Notes under the pieces: generated by a model | What the model was told of the DNA's origin: nothing | Seen by the model: the letters and a program-made list of their open reading frames with translations, nothing else | The model's database searches: none | Shown here: positions 25,053 through 31,572 of the stretch, piece after piece | Position numbering within the stretch: the first letter of the stretch is position 1 | Layout of the letters: each line of letters begins with the position of its first letter | Program-made: the position numbers and the translations under genes | DNA from: a virus | DNA length: 64,000 nucleotides | Direction: 5' to 3' (one strand) | IMG/VR virus record: IMGVR_UViG_3300034117_001294 | Span: 62,001 to 126,000 of that record

Positions 25053-25127
25053 GCCCTTTTATCCTTAATGGTAGAGGTCCTGTTTTGTAATCAGGGTGTG
25101 TGGGTTCGATTCCTGCAAGGGGCACCA
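25053..25127 (+). tRNA. tRNA-Thr(TGT)
   Basis: Acceptor GCCCTTT/AAGGGGC, loop TTTGTAA, CCA encoded. Confidence 0.9.
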
Positions 25128-25137
25128 AGCAAATTAT

Positions 25138-25212
25138 ACTCCGGTCGTCTAGTGGCTAGGACGCCAGCCTTTCAAGTTGGAGAAGCGGGATCGAAACCCG
25201 TTCGGAGTACCA
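25138..25212 (+). tRNA. tRNA-Glu(TTC)
   Basis: Acceptor ACTCCGG/TCGGAGT, anticodon arm CCAGC-CTTTCAA-GTTGG, CCA encoded. Confidence 0.92.
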
Positions 25213-25219
25213 AGTTTAT

Positions 25220-25306
25220 GGAGATGTAGGAAAATTGGTAACCCCAGTGGACTGTAAATCCGCCGCCCGAAAGGCACTACTGGTTCGACTCCAGTCGTCT
25301 CCACCA
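25220..25306 (+). tRNA. tRNA-Tyr(GTA), class II
   Basis: Acceptor GGAGATG/CGTCTCC, loop CTGTAAA, long variable arm, T arm ACTGG/CCAGT, CCA encoded. Confidence 0.92.
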
Positions 25307-25311
25307 TTTTA

Positions 25312-25386
25312 GGTCTGTTCGTATAGAGGTTATTACTGCGGATTGTCTATCCGCTTACGGGGGTTCGATTCCCCCACAGACCGCCA
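25312..25386 (+). tRNA. tRNA-Asp(GTC)
   Basis: Acceptor GGTCTGT/ACAGACC, anticodon arm GCGGA-TTGTCTA-TCCGC, CCA encoded. Confidence 0.93.
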
Positions 25387-25389
25387 AGT

Positions 25390-25587
25390 TTTGTAAGTGT
25401 CAGCAAGAGAAAGACTCGCTAGGAAGATTCTTCGAAGGTCAACCTAGTGTTAAAGTAGGGCGGGTTCGAGTACCGTAAATGCAATGGTGCACCTATGTCA
25501 AGTATTCCAAGTGACTTACCTCCTCCCGTCCGGACTTGCATGAATCGGGTGAATGGTTGCGATTACAGAGGTGCAACTACTTACAAA
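25390..25587 (+). ncRNA. large structured spacer RNA with TCAGCAA (divergent type-B-like, B0)
   Basis: Perfect 9-bp closing stem TTTGTAAGT / ACTTACAAA around about 180 nt that starts GTCAGCAA, as in type-B elements. An inner pair TGCACCT/AGGTGCA and a T-loop-like GGGTTCGAGT are present. It lacks the AGG...CCTGTT frame. Confidence 0.5.
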
Positions 25588-25597
25588 TTCATTTCAG

Positions 25598-25626
25598 TTG
25601 ACAACTACTGCAAAAGGTTGTATAAT
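25598..25626 (+). promoter_or_regulatory. sigma70 promoter inside the tRNA array
   Basis: TTGACA, 17-nt spacer, TATAAT (25621-25626). Followed by a tiny frame (MKRSGKL, 25655) with an AAGGAA ribosome site and a 15-bp imperfect hairpin, then tRNA-Lys. Confidence 0.85.
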
Positions 25627-25740
25627 ACTAACTTAAACAAAAAGGAAAATTGACATGAAACGTTCAGGTAAACTGTAGTGTCATCCTAGACCCCCGTATG
25701 GTCCTGGATGGCACGTGAAAGACAATTCTTTACGATCCAT

Positions 25741-25816
25741 CCACAGCTGGCGTTAACGGTAGCGTACTCGGCTCTTAACCGATGAGGTGTCAGTTCGAAT
25801 CTGACGCTGTGGACCA
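25741..25816 (+). tRNA. tRNA-Lys(CTT)
   Basis: Acceptor CCACAGC/GCTGTGG, loop CTCTTAA, CCA encoded. Confidence 0.92.
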
Positions 25817-25819
25817 TAT

Positions 25820-25894
25820 GGGGGTATAATTCAACGGCTAGAATAGCTGGCTTTTAACCAGTCTATCAGGGTTCGATTCCCTGTGCCCCTACCA
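25820..25894 (+). tRNA. tRNA-Lys(TTT)
   Basis: Acceptor GGGGGTA/TGCCCCT, loop CTTTTAA, CCA encoded. Confidence 0.93.
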
Positions 25895-25975
25895 TATGCA
25901 AACACATTACTGCACAGCATTTTGACTTCCAGGTCTTTTTGTATGTTGTGGTCGTCTGTAGTGTGTTTACATATG
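25893..25975 (+). ncRNA. type-A stem element A3
   Basis: Outer stem CATATGCAAACACATTA / TAGTGTGTTTACATATG, spanning exactly the spacer between tRNA-Lys and tRNA-Met. Confidence 0.65.
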
Positions 25976-26050
25976 GTGATGTAGCATAGTGGCTAATGCA
26001 GTTCCTTCATACGGAAAAGATCGTCGGTTCGAGTCCGACCATCACTACCA
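25975..26050 (+). tRNA. tRNA-Met(CAT), elongator or Ile2 type
   Basis: Acceptor GGTGATG/CATCACT, anticodon arm TTCC-TTCATAC-GGAA, CCA encoded. First pair is G-U, so not initiator-like. Confidence 0.88.
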
Positions 26051-26056
26051 ATTTAT

Positions 26057-26131
26057 GGAGCTATCGTCTATCGGTTAGGACATCTGGTTTTCATCCAGGC
26101 AAGCGGGGTTCGATTCCCCGTAGCTCTTCCA
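26057..26131 (+). tRNA. tRNA-Glu(TTC), second copy
   Basis: Acceptor GGAGCTA/TAGCTCT, loop TTTTCAT (TTC), T arm GGGG/CCCC, CCA encoded after an unusual T discriminator. Confidence 0.85.
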
Positions 26132-26136
26132 AGTTT

Positions 26137-26198
26137 AGGATCGGTTCAGCAAACAAAAAGCTAACTTTTGGTGTCTAGCGACAAAAACGATCCTGTTA
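26137..26198 (+). ncRNA. type-B RNA element B1
   Basis: Basal stem AGGATCG/CGATCCT, GTTCAGCAAAC after the 5' strand, GTTA after the 3' strand. About 62 nt between tRNA-Glu and tRNA-Asn, so it would be released by tRNA end processing. Confidence 0.7.
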
Positions 26199-26205
26199 TT
26201 TCTAT

Positions 26206-26284
26206 TCCGTGAAATCCAAGCATGGTGCAAGGACTTGACTGTTAATCAATGATTAGGTGAGTTCGATCCTCACACACGGAGCCA
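26206..26284 (+). tRNA. tRNA-Asn(GTT)
   Basis: Acceptor TCCGTGA/ACACGGA (last pair mismatched), anticodon arm TTGA-CTGTTAA-TCAA, T arm GTGAG/CTCAC, CCA encoded. A dioxygenase gene on the other strand ends inside it. Confidence 0.87.
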
Positions 26285-26286
26285 TT
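26253..26286 (+). repeat. 34-bp direct repeat of a tRNA 3' end (copy 2, likely donor)
   Basis: Identical to 24691-24724. Confidence 0.9.
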
Positions 26287-26809
26287 CATTAATATCCCAA
26301 CGCTGATTAATCCTAAACAAGATTACAACCCGCGGAAGGATATTACAATTTTGAAAAGCATGTGGAACTTGTGTATTAACAATTGCAGGCTCATTTGTTT
26401 CCACTTTTCCAACAAACTCACAGTCACTGTGGTTGTATAGCATGTAGGTAACATTGCCTTGCCCTGTACCTTGTATTCTCGGCTCTGTAGTTGAAGAATA
26501 AAAATTTAGAAAAGTATTATCAAATCCAAGGATAGGAATGTTTAGACTATAAACAAACCCTCCTGTATCTTTGTGAATAGGATATGTTCCTTTAAGACTT
26601 ACGTTAATAACTGCATAATGAAGATATTGATATAGTCCGTATGTTTGAAGTTGTTCTTTGAGTTCTGGAATATCAGTAAACTCCGAAGCTTTAACATATT
26701 GAAATAAAGGCTCATTAAGTTTTGTATGTTTGAGAACAACATCAACCATTTTATTTCTAATGGTGTCAATGTTTTCAAACTTGATTGATCTATAAAGTGC
26801 CGGATCCAT
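26270..26809 (-). CDS. 2OG-Fe(II)-dioxygenase-like protein (tRNA-array cassette 1)
   Basis: 179 aa. Jelly-roll iron-site pattern: YPIHKDTGGFVYSLN (HxD), distal VPHAFQN, then RVVILFR. Its start is preceded by TATAAATA (26815-26822 on the minus strand), an exact T4 late-promoter core. The stop lies 15 nt inside the opposite-strand tRNA-Asn. Substrate unknown. Confidence 0.72.
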   Translation of the reverse strand: MDPALYRSIKFENIDTIRNKMVDVVLKHTKLNEPLFQYVKASEFTDIPELKEQLQTYGLYQYLHYAVINVSLKGTYPIHKDTGGFVYSLNIPILGFDNTFLNFYSSTTEPRIQGTGQGNVTYMLYNHSDCEFVGKVETNEPAIVNTQVPHAFQNCNILPRVVILFRINQRWDINEWLRV

Positions 26810-26833
26810 TCCGATATTTATAGCAAGTATTAT

Positions 26834-26909
26834 ACCGTCGTAGTAATCTGGGTATTACACCTCCCTGTCTAGGAGATCAAGGCGAGTTCGATTCTCGTCG
26901 GCGGTGCCA
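26834..26909 (+). tRNA. tRNA-Asp(GTC), third copy
   Basis: Acceptor ACCGTCG/CGGCGGT, anticodon arm CTCC-CTGTCTA-GGAG, CCA encoded. Confidence 0.88.
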
Positions 26910-26914
26910 ATTTT

Positions 26915-26978
26915 AGGATGCGTTCAGCAAACTTTATACATTCAACTTTTAATTGAAAACGTAAAAAAGCATCCTGTT
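26915..26978 (+). ncRNA. type-B RNA element B2
   Basis: Basal stem AGGATGC/GCATCCT, GTTCAGCAAAC, GTT after the stem; inner hairpin TTCAA/TTGAA. Between tRNA-Asp and tRNA-Gln. Confidence 0.7.
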
Positions 26979-26987
26979 TTATTTTGT

Positions 26988-27061
26988 TGGTCTATGGTGT
27001 AATGGTAACACAACAGACTTTGACTCTGTCGTTCCAGGTTCGAGCCCTGGTAGGCCTGCCA
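26988..27061 (+). tRNA. tRNA-Gln(TTG)
   Basis: Acceptor TGGTCTA/TAGGCCT (open first pair, usual for Gln), loop CTTTGAC, CCA encoded. Confidence 0.9.
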
Positions 27062-27070
27062 ACAATTCAT

Positions 27071-27147
27071 ACCCGCGTAACTCAGTGGACTAGAGTACTA
27101 CGCTACGAACGTAGGAGTCGGAGGTTCGAATCCTTCCGTGGGTGCCA
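27071..27147 (+). tRNA. tRNA-Arg(ACG)
   Basis: Acceptor ACCCGCG/CGTGGGT, anticodon arm CTACG-CTACGAA-CGTAG, CCA encoded. Confidence 0.93.
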
Positions 27148-27715
27148 AGTACTTGGTTAGCATATTGATAGATCGTTGCATAGAGGGTCTATATACACAT
27201 CCATCTTTTAAAGATGATAATACTAGACTGATACAATATCTATCTTCGATAGGATTAATGATATTATGAGGTACTCCGACTTGCACAACTGAAGGAAATC
27301 CTATAGGGGCTGAAAACAACAAATCAACTTCAGTTCGATTATATCCTATGTAATGTGAGTTAACCGCAGATAAACTTTGCTCAGTGCGAACAATATTATC
27401 TTTTGGTTTGTACCAATTCATAATGCTGTTAGCACCTCCAAATATCCAATTTATTTTAGTAAAGTCTCCATGTTTAACATCAACATGTATACCGCTAAAA
27501 AAATTAGGAGTAGAGTAGAACACTTCGCAATGATCTGGAAAAATATCTAAATCTGCTAGCAAGTCTAGCATGTCCGAGTTAATATGTTCCTTGATACTAA
27601 TTGAAGAATGATAGGATTTTTTGCCATTAACTATGTTAGGAAGACTTGTTAAACTATGTTTGTTTTTTAACAAGTCAACATTAAAATTTAAGTTATGATG
27701 ATACGTTGTCATCAT
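27098..27715 (-). CDS. 2OG-Fe(II)-dioxygenase-like protein (tRNA-array cassette 2)
   Basis: 205 aa as read; the last 15 residues (GFEPPT...) are antisense tRNA-Arg sequence, so the frame runs 50 nt into the tRNA before its stop. Site pattern SGIHVDVKHGD, VPHNIINP and RYCISL. Paralogous to the protein at 29825-30400 (both have GGANSxMxWY/GSANSEMFWY and a VPHN/IPHN motif). A GTAAATA motif precedes the start. Confidence 0.7.
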   Translation of the reverse strand: MMTTYHHNLNFNVDLLKNKHSLTSLPNIVNGKKSYHSSISIKEHINSDMLDLLADLDIFPDHCEVFYSTPNFFSGIHVDVKHGDFTKINWIFGGANSIMNWYKPKDNIVRTEQSLSAVNSHYIGYNRTEVDLLFSAPIGFPSVVQVGVPHNIINPIEDRYCISLVLSSLKDGCVYRPSMQRSINMLTKYLAPTEGFEPPTPTFVA

Positions 27716-27740
27716 TTATTTACCGAAAGACTTATTAGGT

Positions 27741-27811
27741 GTGGCTATGTTGTAATGGTAGCAACCTAGACTGTGACTCTGGTAGTACGGGTTCGAGTCC
27801 CGTTAGTCACC
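27741..27811 (+). tRNA. tRNA-His(GTG) inside an extended stem
   Basis: Acceptor GTGGCTA/TAGTCAC, loop CTGTGAC; CCA not encoded. Flanks CTTATTAGG / CCTAATAAG extend the acceptor by nine more pairs. Confidence 0.9.
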
Positions 27812-27850
27812 CCTAATAAGTTTTTGCCACATTGTGGCACCAATAAATAC

Positions 27851-27942
27851 GGAAAGTAATGCAGGGGAGTTGGTTCCCCGACCAGCCTTGAAAACTGGGT
27901 TCTCAGAAATGGGATGGGGTTCGACTCCTCTGCTTTCCACCA
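27851..27942 (+). tRNA. tRNA-Ser(TGA), class II
   Basis: Acceptor GGAAAGT/GCTTTCC, loop CTTGAAA, long variable arm, CCA encoded. Confidence 0.92.
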
Positions 27943-27947
27943 ATAAT

Positions 27948-28460
27948 ATGAACGAAGATTATTTTATCCCTGTTAACACTGACATTAATTTTTTACCTAA
28001 AGTAAAAGAATTTATTCCGAATGCAATTTGGAAATGGGTTCCGTCTATGTTTATTGCTACAAATTTATCTAGTACGCACATCGGTGATGATCAATTACTG
28101 AGTAAAATTCATAAGGAATTTTTAGGAGAGTTAAATCTTTATAAAATTCCATGTAAATCTGTCTATGGATGGCACCAGGATAAAAATTCAATAGGGTGTT
28201 CATTAAATATGGCATTAGATCGATATCATTGTCATACATTGTTTTCAGTTGGGAATCACGGAACTCCTTTCTTACAAAAAGTAATTGAACTTGAGTACGA
28301 TCCTAATACATGGTATGCATTTAATTCAAAACAGGTGCATACTGTAATAAATCTAGACGAAAAAGATAGATATCTACTTTCATATGTACTACCGGGAATT
28401 TTTTCCTACACAGATCTAAAATCTTGGTTAGTACAGCATACATATACTTCTCTGATGTAA
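27948..28460 (+). CDS. 2OG-Fe(II)-dioxygenase-like protein (tRNA-array cassette 3)
   Basis: 170 aa from ATG 27948, five nt after the CCA of tRNA-Ser. YGWHQDKNSIGCSLN (HxD), SKQVHTVIN, DRYLLSYVLPG. Stops 15 nt inside tRNA-Trp, so the gene fills the whole tRNA spacer. Confidence 0.7.
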   Translation: MNEDYFIPVNTDINFLPKVKEFIPNAIWKWVPSMFIATNLSSTHIGDDQLLSKIHKEFLGELNLYKIPCKSVYGWHQDKNSIGCSLNMALDRYHCHTLFSVGNHGTPFLQKVIELEYDPNTWYAFNSKQVHTVINLDEKDRYLLSYVLPGIFSYTDLKSWLVQHTYTSLM

Positions 28461-28519
28461 TGGCAGCATAGCGGTCTCCAAAACCGTTCGTTGGGGTTCG
28501 AGTCCCTAGGGGAGTGCCA
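28446..28519 (+). tRNA. tRNA-Trp(CCA)
   Basis: Acceptor ACTTCTC/GGGGAGT, anticodon arm CGGT-CTCCAAA-ACCG, CCA encoded. Confidence 0.9.
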
Positions 28520-28524
28520 GTTTA

Positions 28525-28641
28525 AGGATACATACAGCAATGTCTAACGACACGTTGGTTCGATTCCAACATTATCCGCTTTGGATGATTCGCTCAATGG
28601 TAGAGCAATGGGCTTCATGCCCATCGAAACTGTATCCTGTT
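28525..28641 (+). ncRNA. type-B RNA element B3 enclosing a circularly permuted tRNA
   Basis: Basal stem AGGATACA/TGTATCCT, TACAGCAA, terminal GTT. Inside, the tRNA 3' half comes first (T arm GTTGG-TTCGATT-CCAAC, acceptor ATTATCC), then a short linker GCTTT, then the 5' half (acceptor GGATGAT, D arm GCTC/GAGC, anticodon arm ATGGG-CTTCATG-CCCAT). The cloverleaf pairs completely; its ends are in the variable loop. By position the anticodon is TCA. Confidence 0.75.
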
Positions 28642-28648
28642 TTATTAT

Positions 28649-28726
28649 GTAGGGGTTCCAGAGAGGCTTAATGGCACTGATTGCAAACCAGTTGATTCGT
28701 GGGTTCAAATCCCACTCCCTACTCCA
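28649..28726 (+). tRNA. tRNA-Cys(GCA)
   Basis: Acceptor GTAGGGG/TCCCTAC, loop TTGCAAA, T loop TTCAAAT, CCA encoded. Confidence 0.9.
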
Positions 28727-28731
28727 TTTAT

Positions 28732-28805
28732 GCGTGGTTAGTTTAATGGTAGAACCAGACGTTGCCAACGTTTAAGCAGGAGTTCGATTCTCCTACCCCG
28801 CACCA
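28732..28805 (+). tRNA. tRNA-Gly(GCC)
   Basis: Acceptor GCGTGGT/ACCCCGC (one mismatch), loop TTGCCAA, CCA encoded. Confidence 0.9.
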
Positions 28806-28825
28806 AGTTAGTTGTAAATATTGTT

Positions 28826-29395
28826 ATGTATTTTGTTAAATTAAAAGAACAATTTTTTCTAACACTAGATGCAAATATTGCAAAAGAAGAATTTGCAAAT
28901 TTTGGATCTGTAATCGGCAATGAATTTAAAGGTATACAATATAATAGAATACCGCAGTATTGTACTGATACTATGTTAGAAGTCGTTCCGGAAAATTATA
29001 GAAAACATTTTACATCGGGCATTATGAAAATTAATGTACCGTATGCAAGACCACACACTGATAGCGGAGTAACCGCAGTATTAAATTTTTATGTACAGAC
29101 TGCTGATGCTGTGACAGTATTTTATAATCAGCTTACTGAAGATTCGGTTTTAACAAAGATAAAAAATCAAACTAACGGAAGTGTCTTTAAATTAAAAGAT
29201 CTAGTTCCTGCTGCAAATTTTAAAGCATTGCCGGGAGACGTTTGGTTACTGGATGTAACGAAGCCGCATTCTGTTATTGCTGCATCCGCAGTTGATAGAG
29301 TAGCATTCTGTTTACACACTAACAGTTTATCTTTCGAAGAAGTCAAAAAAATATTTGAATGCCCGGGTGGTGGAATGGTAGACACACTTTACTGA
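28826..29395 (+). CDS. 2OG-Fe(II)-dioxygenase-like protein (tRNA-array cassette 4)
   Basis: 189 aa. ARPHTDSGVTAVLNFY (HxD), GDVWLLDVTKPHSVIA and DRVAFCLHT. TGTAAATA stands six nt before the ATG. The last 11 residues and the stop are inside tRNA-Leu(GAG) (35-nt overlap). Confidence 0.72.
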   Translation: MYFVKLKEQFFLTLDANIAKEEFANFGSVIGNEFKGIQYNRIPQYCTDTMLEVVPENYRKHFTSGIMKINVPYARPHTDSGVTAVLNFYVQTADAVTVFYNQLTEDSVLTKIKNQTNGSVFKLKDLVPAANFKALPGDVWLLDVTKPHSVIAASAVDRVAFCLHTNSLSFEEVKKIFECPGGGMVDTLY

Positions 29396-29446
29396 GGTAA
29401 GGAAAAACACTAGGATGTGAGAGTTCGAATCTCTCCTCGGGAACCA
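29361..29446 (+). tRNA. tRNA-Leu(GAG), class II
   Basis: Leu-type body (GTGGTGGAATGGTAGACAC D region), loop CTGAGGT, long variable arm, CCA encoded; weak anticodon stem. Confidence 0.82.
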
Positions 29447-29451
29447 TGTAT

Positions 29452-29528
29452 GCCTTCGTACGCTAATTGGGAGTGCGGCTTGCCTTAGAAGCAGGTGGTT
29501 GGGGGTTCGAATCCGCCCGAAGGTACCA
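29452..29528 (+). tRNA. tRNA with TAG anticodon on a class I body
   Basis: Acceptor GCCTTCG/CGAAGGT, anticodon arm CTTGC-CTTAGAA-GCAGG, short variable loop, CCA encoded. TAG reads the Leu codon CUA, but Leu tRNAs normally have a long variable arm; charging identity uncertain. Confidence 0.8.
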
Positions 29529-29530
29529 TT

Positions 29531-29657
29531 TTTGTTATCCCGTTTGATCCCAAAGTGTTCGCATAATGGGTAGGGTATCGAGCAGTGCGGCGATATAGTT
29601 GCCATTGCGTCGTGAGGTTGTGGAACAATAAACTGATAAAATCCACAATATAACAAA
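29531..29657 (+). ncRNA. structured spacer RNA between two tRNAs
   Basis: Closing stem TTTGTTAT/ATAACAAA around 110 nt with inner pairs CCCA/TGGG and TATCG/CGATA. No gene. Confidence 0.45.
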
Positions 29658-29666
29658 TCTGTTTAT

Positions 29667-29743
29667 GCCCCGTTACGCTAATTGGTAGTGCGGATTCTCT
29701 CAAAAGGAGTTGGCTGTCTGTTCGAATCAGACACGGGGTACCA
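29667..29743 (+). tRNA. tRNA-Leu(CAA)-anticodon tRNA on a class I body
   Basis: Acceptor GCCCCGT/ACGGGGT, loop CTCAAAA, D region TACGCTAATTGGTAGTGCGG like the tRNA at 29452; short variable loop, CCA encoded. Confidence 0.82.
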
Positions 29744-29748
29744 ATTAC

Positions 29749-29823
29749 AGTTCCTTATTTCAGAGGTAGAATATCACATTGACATTGTGAAGGTCACTGG
29801 TTCGATCCCAGTAGGAACTACCA
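29749..29823 (+). tRNA. tRNA-Val(GAC)
   Basis: Acceptor AGTTCCT/AGGAACT, anticodon arm TCACA-TTGACAT-TGTGA, CCA encoded. Confidence 0.92.
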
Positions 29824-29824
29824 A

Positions 29825-30400
29825 TTATATAATTAAAGGTTTGAAAAGCTCAACTATTTCTTCCCAAGTAGAAAATTTTGCAGTTGCCCGAATGCTTAGA
29901 CACCAGCGAATATTTGCAATGTCCCGATTAGCAACATTATGAGGTATATTAGTTCTAACTAAACAAGGCCCTTCAATTCTAGCAGATTCAATGCAGACAA
30001 CATCGGCTCGATCAAAATGAATATATGGTGTGCCGCCGCTTGACATTTTAATATTATTTTGTTTACCGGGCAACGGGGAATACCAAAACATTTCTGAATT
30101 AGCAGACCCCCATACTATATTGATACCCCATACACAATGAGTAACTCCGTTAATAGTATCAATATGAATGTCTAGATTGCTGTTAGCATTACCTCTAAAA
30201 AAAATACATTCTGAAAGAATATCTATTCCGAAATTTTTAAAAAATTCAATAGACTCATCTGTAAGAAATTCTTTATGGTCAACTAACTTCATAGCCCAAT
30301 TGTGCTCTGATTTAGAATAAACCAAATCAATATAATGTTGCATGTCTATATTATCTTTTAATATTTTGACAGGAATATTTAATTTGTAATGGTTTTGCAT
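29825..30400 (-). CDS. 2OG-Fe(II)-dioxygenase-like protein (tRNA-array cassette 5)
   Basis: 191 aa, reverse gene filling the space between tRNA-Val (1 nt from its stop) and tRNA-Ile (12 nt from its start). LDIHIDTINGVTHCVWG (HxD), TNIPHNVAN, RWCLSIR. Paralogue of cassette 2. AATAAATA lies four n.t. upstream of the ATG on the minus strand. Confidence 0.72.
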   Translation of the reverse strand: MQNHYKLNIPVKILKDNIDMQHYIDLVYSKSEHNWAMKLVDHKEFLTDESIEFFKNFGIDILSECIFFRGNANSNLDIHIDTINGVTHCVWGINIVWGSANSEMFWYSPLPGKQNNIKMSSGGTPYIHFDRADVVCIESARIEGPCLVRTNIPHNVANRDIANIRWCLSIRATAKFSTWEEIVELFKPLII

Positions 30401-30412
30401 TACGTATTTATT

Positions 30413-30487
30413 GCCCTAGTAGCTCAGTGGTAGAGCACCGTCTTGATAAGGCGGGTGTCCGTGGATCGTTCCCACGCTAGGGTACCA
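30413..30487 (+). tRNA. tRNA-Ile(GAT), second copy
   Basis: Acceptor GCCCTAG/CTAGGGT, anticodon arm CCGTC-TTGATAA-GGCGG, CCA encoded. Confidence 0.9.
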
Positions 30488-30506
30488 AAAAAAAAATAAA
30501 AAAGAC

Positions 30507-30535
30507 TTGACAGAGTCTTAAATAGACTGTATAAT
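30507..30535 (+). promoter_or_regulatory. sigma70 promoter inside the tRNA array
   Basis: TTGACA, 17-nt spacer containing TTAAATAGACTG, TATAAT: perfect consensus, with an embedded late-type motif as at 23558-23760. Confidence 0.88.
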
Positions 30536-30591
30536 AAACACATACGCTAGCAACTGTTAGCACTGTTCTTTAAAAAGTTAAGTTGGTATTT

Positions 30592-30675
30592 GCCCCGGTG
30601 GTGTAATGGTAGCCACGCTGGTCTTAGAAGCCAGTGGAGAAATCCGTGTCGGTTCGAGTCCGACCTGGGGCACCA
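30592..30675 (+). tRNA. tRNA-Leu(TAG), class II
   Basis: Acceptor GCCCCGG/CTGGGGC, anticodon arm CTGGT-CTTAGAA-GCCAG, long variable arm, CCA encoded. Confidence 0.92.
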
Positions 30676-30784
30676 TATACAAACATACTATAGGTTGGGT
30701 TAGATTCGCGGTCTAACTATTTGGGTCTGTAGTGTAGCCCTCCAAAACTACACGCGACTAAGATACATAGTGTGTTTCTATATG
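30674..30784 (+). ncRNA. type-A stem element A4
   Basis: Outer stem CATATACAAACATACTA / TAGTGTGTTTCTATATG. Inside: hairpin GTTAGA-TTCGCGG-TCTAAC (T-arm-like size) and GTGTAG...CTACAC. Spans the spacer between two tRNA-Leu genes. Confidence 0.65.
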
Positions 30785-30790
30785 GTGAAT

Positions 30791-30874
30791 GCGAGAGTGG
30801 AGAAATGGTATACTCAGGAGACTTAAAATCTCCCGTCGAAAGGCATGCGGGTTCGAGTCCCGCCTCTCGTACCA
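30791..30874 (+). tRNA. tRNA-Leu(TAA), class II
   Basis: Acceptor GCGAGAG/CTCTCGT, anticodon arm GGAGA-CTTAAAA-TCTCC, CCA encoded. Confidence 0.92.
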
Positions 30875-30883
30875 AACAATTAC

Positions 30884-30958
30884 CTGGCGTTCGTTCAATG
30901 GATAGGACAGCATTCTTCTAAAGTGCGAATAGAGGTTCGATTCCTCTACGCCGGACCA
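30884..30958 (+). tRNA. tRNA-Arg(TCT)
   Basis: Acceptor CTGGCGT/ACGCCGG, anticodon arm GCATT-CTTCTAA-AGTGC, CCA encoded. Confidence 0.92.
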
Positions 30959-30979
30959 AGTTTTTTATTAAGGATCAAA

Positions 30980-31213
30980 ATGAGAGCAAGAACATCTGCA
31001 ACTTTTAAGTTGAGTAAGCGAACAAAAACAATGTTAGCATTGATGAAGTTTAAAAATAATCAAGACCGTCATGGTTTTAAAAATGCAATGATTGATGCAC
31101 AAGTGGCAGCAAGCATTGTTCCAAAATCAGAAAAGCGTGATCGTAACGCACCTCGCCCACAAGGCACTAGTTACGTGACCAATGACACTGGTACTGCAAG
31201 TACTAGCGTTTGA
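30980..31213 (+). CDS. small basic phage protein
   Basis: 77 aa from ATG 30980 (AAGGA ribosome site), starting MRARTSATFKLSKRTK. Contains LALMKFKNNQDRHGFKNAMIDAQ split over the middle and ends with a Thr/Ser tail. Longer upstream frame is tRNA sequence. Function unknown. Confidence 0.7.
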   Translation: MRARTSATFKLSKRTKTMLALMKFKNNQDRHGFKNAMIDAQVAASIVPKSEKRDRNAPRPQGTSYVTNDTGTASTSV

Positions 31214-31224
31214 GTAAAAAATAT

Positions 31225-31300
31225 TCCGCAGTAGCTCAGTCGGTAGAGTAGAAGACTGTTAATCTTTTGGTCCGTGGTTCGAGCCCACGCTGTGGAGCCA
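31225..31300 (+). tRNA. tRNA-Asn(GTT), second copy
   Basis: Acceptor TCCGCAG/CTGTGGA, loop CTGTTAA, CCA encoded. Confidence 0.92.
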
Positions 31301-31308
31301 AGTTAAAT

Positions 31309-31398
31309 GGTGCGGTCCTATAATGGTATTAGAGCGGATTGCTAATCCGTCGATCGGTGAAAGCCGGTTTCTGAGTTCGAGTCTCAGTCGCACCGCCA
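31309..31398 (+). tRNA. tRNA-Ser(GCT), class II
   Basis: Acceptor GGTGCGG/TCGCACC, anticodon arm GCGGA-TTGCTAA-TCCGT, long variable arm, CCA encoded. Confidence 0.92.
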
Positions 31399-31406
31399 AG
31401 TTTTTT

Positions 31407-31472
31407 AGGATCAGTTCAGCAAACATAATAAAAATTTCATTTATACTGAAACATAAAAAGTTGATCCTGTTA
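31407..31472 (+). ncRNA. type-B RNA element B4
   Basis: Basal stem AGGATCA/TGATCCT, GTTCAGCAAAC, GTTA after the stem. Between tRNA-Ser and tRNA-Ile(TAT). Confidence 0.7.
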
Positions 31473-31478
31473 TTTTAT

Positions 31479-31570
31479 GCCCCTGTAGTTTAATGGTAGA
31501 ACAGCGGATTTATATCCCGTATGCAACAGATAATTGGTTAGTGTGGGTTCGACTCCCGCCGGGGGTACCA
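31479..31570 (+). tRNA. tRNA-Ile(TAT) with a long variable arm
   Basis: Acceptor GCCCCTG/CGGGGGT, loop TTTATAT (TAT), T arm GTGGG/CCCGC, CCA encoded. The variable region is about 22 nt, which is abnormal for Ile; identity by anticodon only. Confidence 0.75.
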
Positions 31571-31572
31571 AG

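Noticed and set aside
25390-25587. Permuted tmRNA
   Set aside because: No tag-peptide reading frame, no Ala-type acceptor with G-U pair, and no clear pairing of the T-loop-like part with an acceptor.
27098-27147. GFEPPTPTF-type protein tail over tRNA-Arg
   Set aside because: This is the well-known antisense reading of a tRNA, not a protein domain; the gene simply runs into the tRNA before its stop.
28544-28768. Reverse frames across 28.5-32.7 kb (e.g. 28544-28768, 29327-29703, 32196-32718)
   Set aside because: They are translations of tRNA genes on the opposite strand; no ribosome site or family match.
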